In this document: positions 58,642 to 64,000 of the stretch, piece by piece
Numbering within the stretch: the stretch's first letter is position 1
How the letters are laid out: each line of letters begins with the position of its first letter
Assembly: GCA_003991915.1 (NCBI GenBank)
Contig: RQTK01000022.1
Coordinates: 44,881-108,880 of the forward strand
Origin: Elysia chlorotica
Lineage: Eukaryota; Mollusca; Gastropoda; Plakobranchidae
Reading direction: 5' to 3'
Length of the DNA: 64,000 nucleotides
Made by a program: the position numbers and the translations under genes
Notes under the pieces: generated by a model
Databases searched by the model: none
Seen by the model: only the letters and a program-made list of their open reading frames with translations
Told to the model about the DNA's origin: nothing

Positions 58642-58960
58642 GAGGGGGTGAGGAGTGAGGAAGAGCTAGGTAGAGAGAAAATTAAAAACCGATAAGATGA
58701 TGGGGATGACGAAGGTATATAATTATAGTTTTACTGAGAATGAGGAAGAGGGACAAGAGGCTCTTGTGAGAAAGAGTGAGTGAGTGGGAGAGCCTTGGAT
58801 GGGACAGAGAGAGCGGGGAGAGTGAGAGGAGAAGGAGAGAGAGAGACATAGAGGGAGGGAGAGGGAAATATGCAGAGAAAACAAGATAGGCACAGAGAAA
58901 GTGAGTGAGAGAGAGAGAGAGAGAGAGAGAGACGGAGAGACAGAAAGAGATCTAAGGAAA
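58269..58960. repeat. Series of (GA)n microsatellites
   Basis: GA tracts at about 58270-58307, 58446-58482, 58578-58640 and 58908-58935. The text between the first three (ATCTGAATACTATGTTTG, CACGACTCGCCA / GTGGGAGTCGCCA) is itself repeated and recurs after the GA tract at 59550-59612 (GATAGGGAAGTTCTCATAG), so this is a degraded composite array. Confidence 0.85.
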
Positions 58961-59267
58961 AGGCGCGCGGACGTTTCGGGAAAAAGGCGAATTAAAAAAT
59001 GTTAATCCAACTCAACTTCAACCTCAGTAAAATCTCTGAAAGTTGGTCAACAAAGCAATAGAGTGAGCATGTGTTACGCTGGCTGCCTGTACTAATGTGA
59101 CTGTGAGCTCTAATTTTGAAATCACTCACTAAATCTGGTCTAGGCAAGTACCATAGTAGTAGAAGTGGATGATGTATGAACTCTTCAACCTTTACCTCAC
59201 AGTAAAGCGGGTGAACATCTGCAAGGCTTAAAAAACATGTATGACTTTGTAAATTGCTTTGCTAATA

Positions 59268-59280
59268 ACAACAACAACAA

Positions 59281-59328
<48 letters not shown>

Positions 59329-59330
59329 AA
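59268..59330. repeat. (CAA)n microsatellite
   Basis: About 20 CAA units with one AAA break. Confidence 0.95.
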
Positions 59331-59543
59331 CATACACCATAACAAACATTGGATGTGAGCCATCGTTGGGCGAATGCACGAAAAATAATAAATAAAAAGA
59401 AAGAACGCAAATACAGACACACGCGGAACCACCGGTATTAATTTAAATCTATGATATATAAGATGTACACTTTCAAAGAAAACGACTGACAAGAAGATAG
59501 ATAGGTACGCACAAATGCAGAGAAGAAGGGGGTGGGGACGGGG

Positions 59544-59548
<5 letters not shown>

Positions 59549-59612
<64 letters not shown>
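59549..59612. repeat. (GA)n microsatellite
   Basis: About 31 GA units. Confidence 0.95.
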
Positions 59613-59613
<1 letters not shown>

Positions 59614-60021
59614 AAAAAAAAGAAATAACGATAGGGAAGTTCTCATAGCCTGATAGGGACCGTGTAAGTCGCCATGGGCCAGTCAACGAGTTACAAAATC
59701 TGAGGAAGAGCTACTTGCCCCAATTATCCCCCCTCCCTCCTTCCCCTATTCCCCCCTTCGATCGTTAGCGTCTGTATACGCCCGTAAACAAGAGTGATCT
59801 TGTCGGCCAATGATGAGTGGGTAGAGTGTTTGCCTGACAAACACACGGTTGATTGGATTGTCTGTGAGCACAGCTATCGACCCCTGCCCTGTGAGCCTAT
59901 CTAAACAGAACATGTAAAGCAATCCATAGATGTAATTGTCGAAGACGTGAACCGGTATAGAGCTCTTGAGGCTTTGTTTGTTTGTTTGTTTGTATGGAGA
60001 TTAAGAAAAGGAACGATGAGT

Positions 60022-60170
60022 GGGTTGAGTTTAAAGTTAAAACGTCCAACGCCAGTACTTAATAGAATATAATGTGAACGGGCCCCAAGACGAACGTCTG
60101 ACAATTGTACGTGGCGCCACAAACGAGACAGGGCGGGGAAACCTGGACTCCTGTCTCAGCCGAGAGCTGT
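60022..60170 (-). mobile_element. SINE tail and body
   Basis: AAAACGTCCAACGCCAGTAC, GTGAACGGGCCCCAAGACGA, GAGACAGGGCGGGGAAACCT; the head is lost after CTGTCTCAGCCGAGAG. Confidence 0.85.
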
Positions 60171-60354
60171 GGAGACACCAGTTTTAGCTCAAGAAGTAAA
60201 ATTTCAGGGATACATTTATCGAATTTCTGCCTGTACGATATTCAGCGCCGCCTATAAAAATTGTTCTATTGGAATTGGGGAGGGGGGGTCTTGTTTTTTG
60301 TTTTTGTTTTTTGCATTTTGTTTGTTTTGTTAATTATGATTTCTGTCGCTCGTC

Positions 60355-60446
60355 AGTGTGCGACCGGGAAAGTGCCGACGCGCCAAACGCTCGTGTGTGT
60401 ATGTGTGCATGCGTATGTGTACATGCTTTTCTGCACTTTTTAGTAT
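60355..60446. repeat. Dispersed repeat (pair with 63167-63264)
   Basis: TGTGCGACCGGGAAAGTGCC, GACGCGCCAAACGCTCGTGT, (GT)n and GCTTTTCTGCACTTTTTAGT match the 63.17 kb copy. Confidence 0.85.
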
Positions 60447-60639
60447 ACATAATAATAAAATAATAATATATTGCATTTATATAGCGCAATGAACGCCCGC
60501 TTTCACTGTATGTTCTGGAAAACAGATGGCGTTTGTTCGCACATATACTGCGACGCGACAGAGAAATCCCAGCCAATAAAGCCATGGAAGGATTTTTTGT
60601 CCCACAAGGGAAAAATACAGGGGAAGACCAATTACTACC

Positions 60640-60828
60640 TTGCCAGTGGTCTTGAACAACGACTTGTCCCGTTTAGAAAGTAGTAATTATTGTTTTAAAA
60701 CCTCCAAAGACATTGAAAACCTGAAAAAGATCGCAGAACAGAGGGATCAGTGGAGGATTCTATGCACAGGAATACAAAAGGAAGCCGAGGCGTTGCAGTC
60801 TGACGACTATGATGCGGAACGGCGATAA
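60640..60828 (+). pseudogene. LINE C-terminal relic
   Basis: Encodes SKDIENLKKIAEQRDQWRIL then CTGIQKEAEALQSDDYDAER and a stop, followed by AAGTCAGTAAGTCAG and TATATAGCGCACTTGCATAA. Same family as 17353-17493 by the A-E-x-R-x-x-W pattern and tail. Confidence 0.6.
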
Positions 60829-60839
60829 GTCAGTAAGTC

Positions 60840-62030
60840 AGTTTATATAGCGCACTTGCATAAAGCTTCCACTGTTTAGAGGGATGGAGCATTGTTAAAC
60901 TCTAAGCAAAGAGTGATTGTTCAAATCCTTGAGCCTTGGTACACACAAAAACCAACGTAATACCAGCACCCACAACCACCTGAGGATGTCCCAGGTGTTG
61001 TTGTACCACACGTGTGGTATTGACCAGCCTGGAAACATCTTTGTTTGTTTGAGAATCCGCATCATCTTAGCAGCTATCACACTTAGGGTAATAGAAAAAT
61101 CTCCACAGGAGTGTTTGCCTTCGATAAAAATGTTTGTGTCCAATTTATTTGTATTACCTACTTACATAGCTATTTCCACCATGTGTTTGCCTGACATAAT
61201 TAGTAGGCTATATTTTAGACGTAGTTTCTATTTTGTTGTTGTTGCAAGTTTTGTCTAATTTTGATTTATGCACGTTCTGTTGGGTAAACATTAATTTTTT
61301 ATTTGACTGACCTAATTTTTTTTTGGCTGACCTAATTTTGTTCATGGCATTCAAAAAGTCCGACCCACAGGATTTAGATTTGACAGAAGCACAAACAGCC
61401 TTTCGGAAGCACAAAGAGCATCCATTTGCATTCCGAAAAAAACGTTCAAAAGCTGTGCAATATGGCCGCGAGTTTTTGTACATTGCTAACACAGGGTCAA
61501 ACAGTCACGTGGGTACAATGCCGCATCAGTAGCAGGGCGTCTATCGTCACGAGTCTCCTCATGTCACGTGACACCACAGGGACAAGTTTGTCGCTGTATT
61601 CATACAACTTTTCTCGTAATATAAAAAAACAAACATCTGCAGTCATATGTAATTATTTTGTAGTTGTATTCATTGACATGACTTTTCAGCTGCTCGATTA
61701 AAAATAGCAAGAGTTAAAAAACAAAATATTATTTCATTTTATTCTTTTTTTACCATAACAAAAGCATCATCAACAACAACAACATCCTGTGATGGAGGCC
61801 GATGTTCTACCCCAGAACAAACTAAAAAACCAAGCCAAGATCAGCCAATATTGCAACAACTGCAGTTAGCAGTCCTCTGTTATGGTAAAATAGTTAAAAG
61901 GCAAAACAAAATAAAATGTCTTCAATCATCTTATTACAGAAGCTGTTAAGTGGTTTTATCATCAGTCGGATAAATCGATATTAAAAACCTAGGCGGTACT
62001 TTGAGGGACAGCAATAAGAGGAGGATTGAT
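60840..62030. other. No supported gene
   Basis: A stretch at about 61325-61490 encodes FKKSDPQDLDLTEAQTAFRK and looks compositionally protein-like, but it has no recognised family and no splice support. AGGCCGATGTTCTACCCC at 61797 is a tiny SINE-head scrap. Confidence 0.35.
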
Positions 62031-62235
62031 GGTGGTAGTGTGGGTGTAGTTATTGTTGTTGTAAGTGGTGTTGGTGGTTGATGCTGCGGTTGATGTTGTT
62101 AGTGGTGGTGGTGGTGGTGGTGGGTATTAGTGTTGGTGATTGTTCTTGTTAGTGGTTGCTGCTGCTACTGCTGCATTTGTTGTTGCTCTTAGTGGTGGGT
62201 GTTGTTGTGGTGGTGGTGGCAGTAGTAGTCTTGGT
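62030..62235. repeat. GGT/GTT-rich low-complexity tract
   Basis: Interrupted GTT, GGT and TGG repeats. Confidence 0.85.
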
Positions 62236-62599
62236 GGTAGAATACGTAAAAAGTTGTTGTGATTGTCACATTTCATTTTTCGTCTGACAATTTTTTCGTA
62301 ACGGTAAATCAGTCGAATTATATTAGCAAACATTAGAGAGGCAAACGTTTTCTTACTACCAAGTAATATTTCCAGCACGTAATTGTGATCCTAAGGTAGT
62401 TCACCTGCAGATCTATACATTTCATATATATAATATATTGAAATGTTAATTAGAGGGGAAAAGGTGAACATTGTTTACCCAGACTGACCAACTATATTCT
62501 AACAATTCACAAAGCCGTGGAACCGGTTAAAACCAGATCTACGGAGACCGCGATCTAGTGGCAACAATCACATACAATAAAAAGAAGTCGTTGGAACCC

Positions 62600-62990
62600 G
62601 TGACACCACACACACACACAGTACAGACACACACACGACAGCTCAGTACTCTAAAATGATAACACTTGACATCCGGGGCTCGACATGTAGAGCAATGAAA
62701 GTGGAAAACTAACAGCAAAACAAAACGGAAATCATTCTGTATAGCGGTGATCTACTACTACTACTACTACTACACACACACACACGCGCACACTCACACA
62801 CACAAACACACATACATACGACATCTCAGTGCTCTAATATAATTATAATAACACTTAACATCCGGGGCTCGACACGTACAACAACGACGTGAAAAATTAA
62901 AACTAAAACAAAACAATGAAAGTGGAAATAATAAAACAAAACAAAAGGAGAAATTATACTGTATACGGGTGATGTACTTCGATTTCCACG
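62600..62990. repeat. Duplicated segment with (CA)n and (CTA)n
   Basis: Two related stretches (62636-62752 and 62818-62975), each with CTCAGTACTCTAA / CTCAGTGCTCTAA, ACATCCGGGGCTCGACA and AATGAAAGTGGAAA, separated by CTA and CACA repeats. Confidence 0.8.
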
Positions 62991-63166
62991 CCCAGTCAGT
63001 CAGTGCATCCGGTCCACATCCATTCATCGACTTTCAGAAATCATTCTCGTGAGTCTTGTCTTCACACAATTGTCTTTCACACTCACTTTGTTACTATACG
63101 CCTACATGACTCTTGTACCTTTAGCTTATCGATTATCATTTAACACTAACACCAACAGTCGTCCAT

Positions 63167-63264
63167 GTGCGATCAGAATAGTGCCGACGCGCCAAGTGCT
63201 TGTGTGTGCGTATGTGTGCCTGCGTATGATTGTGGACATGGTTTTCTGCACTTTTTTGTATAGA
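63167..63264. repeat. Dispersed repeat (pair with 60355-60446)
   Basis: TGTGCGATCAGAATAGTGCC, GACGCGCCAAGTGCTTGTGT, GGTTTTCTGCACTTTTTTGT. Confidence 0.85.
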
Positions 63265-63666
63265 CTGATATAAACTTAGATCCTAATGTATGATTTAGAT
63301 AGGCAGAGTACGATGATGGAGCGAACCAAACGAATTTTTTCGTCCATTTTTACTATTTTCTCCTTAAAATTTCTGTATTCCCCATGGGAAAAAAACATTT
63401 TCTCTAAGTTGAAAAGCCGGATAGTAAACTTCCAGCCCCTCGTAATTAACTGGAGACTGGTTCCTCAATAGATTTGTGACTCCCTGCTTGCATCGATCAG
63501 TAATGTCCCCAGCGCTATTTCCCCATGAATAGGGGGGTCATAAACGATGGATGTTCAGGTCTAACCCCTTTGGGCCACGATGAAGTCGGTACCTGATTGA
63601 GGCCATTGAGTAAATTATGCAAGAAGTTTTTAATAGCTGTACTCCGGATTAAACTGTGACGGGTGA

Positions 63667-63717
<51 letters not shown>

Positions 63718-63720
63718 TAA
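63667..63720. repeat. (GA)n microsatellite
   Basis: GA/GACA tract just before a SINE tail. Confidence 0.95.
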
Positions 63721-63732
63721 GATAATTGTTGT

Positions 63733-63976
63733 TGAGTTGGTTTAACGTCCAAAGTCAGTACTATATGGTTTATATTGTGGACGGGTCCCAAGAATGACGT
63801 CTGACAATTTTGTGTGCTGCCACAAACGAGACATGGCAGGGACACCATGACTCCTGTCTCAGCCAGTCAGCTGGTCACATTAAACTGATACCGACCCAAC
63901 CAGCAGGTAGCGTAATCGCCAGGGCTCGAACCACGCACCTATTGCGTTGGAGGCCTATGGTCTACCCCAGAAAAGG
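63733..63976 (-). mobile_element. tRNA-headed SINE, near full length
   Basis: GAGTTGGTTTAACGTCCAAA, TATATTGTGGACGGGTCCCA, GCTGCCACAAACGAGACATG, GGGCTCGAACCACGCACC, GGTCTACCCCAG. It is closed by (GA)n at the window end. Confidence 0.85.
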
Positions 63977-64000
63977 AGAGAGAGAGAGAGAGAGAGAGAG

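Overview
The window looks like nuclear DNA from a lophotrochozoan animal, most likely a gastropod mollusc. I infer this from one intron-rich gene with metazoan protein architecture and GT-AG introns, very many GA/CT, GATA and trinucleotide microsatellites, DNA transposon and LINE relics, and many copies of a tRNA-headed SINE whose body carries GTTTAACGTCCAAC and CACACGAGACAGG. I see no bacterial operon, rRNA, CRISPR array or convincing functional tRNA gene. Species identity is inference.

Layout. 1-0.65 kb: a Gag-like retrotransposon fragment. 0.7-4.0 kb: two damaged copies of a Merlin (IS1016/ISXO2-like) DDE transposon, the second followed by tandem copies of its terminal coding segment. 4.2-9.1 kb: two copies of a transposase-like gene I cannot assign to a named superfamily, the upstream one nearly full length but broken, the downstream one 5'-truncated. 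9.4-21 kb: gene-poor DNA with AGATCT-rich repeats, a 430-bp duplication, a 45-bp minisatellite and a LINE 3' relic.

21.2-34.4 kb, minus strand (probably to 36.8 kb): one complete gene, the orthologue of GPSM2/LGN/Pins. Thirteen coding exons with consistent splice phases encode 621 residues: an N-terminal TPR array, a linker with the RRFSMENMELMKLTP phospho-site region, and four GoLoco motifs. A Gly-rich upstream exon (36,185-36,772) can splice in frame onto it. The family links Galpha-i/GDP at the cortex to NuMA/Mud and dynein and orients the mitotic spindle.

The most unusual aspect is the repeat structure of this gene. Several tandem arrays are built from exon edges with their splice sites: the donor edge of exon 1 (about 15 copies), its acceptor edge (5 extra copies), the acceptor edge of exon 6 (4 extra copies) and the donor edge of exon 6 (5 extra copies). 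Exon 12's acceptor is duplicated too, and exon 11's donor lies at the end of a dispersed repeat. These arrays are decoy splice sites next to real ones.

36.9-64 kb: I see no protein-coding gene. It holds long microsatellites, composite tandem repeats, an 80-bp satellite (55.0-56.2 kb), SINEs with different tRNA-like heads, LINE 3' ends, a TTAA-flanked piggyBac-like MITE (52.5-52.9 kb), and a 96-N assembly gap in a homopurine tract (41.6-41.7 kb).
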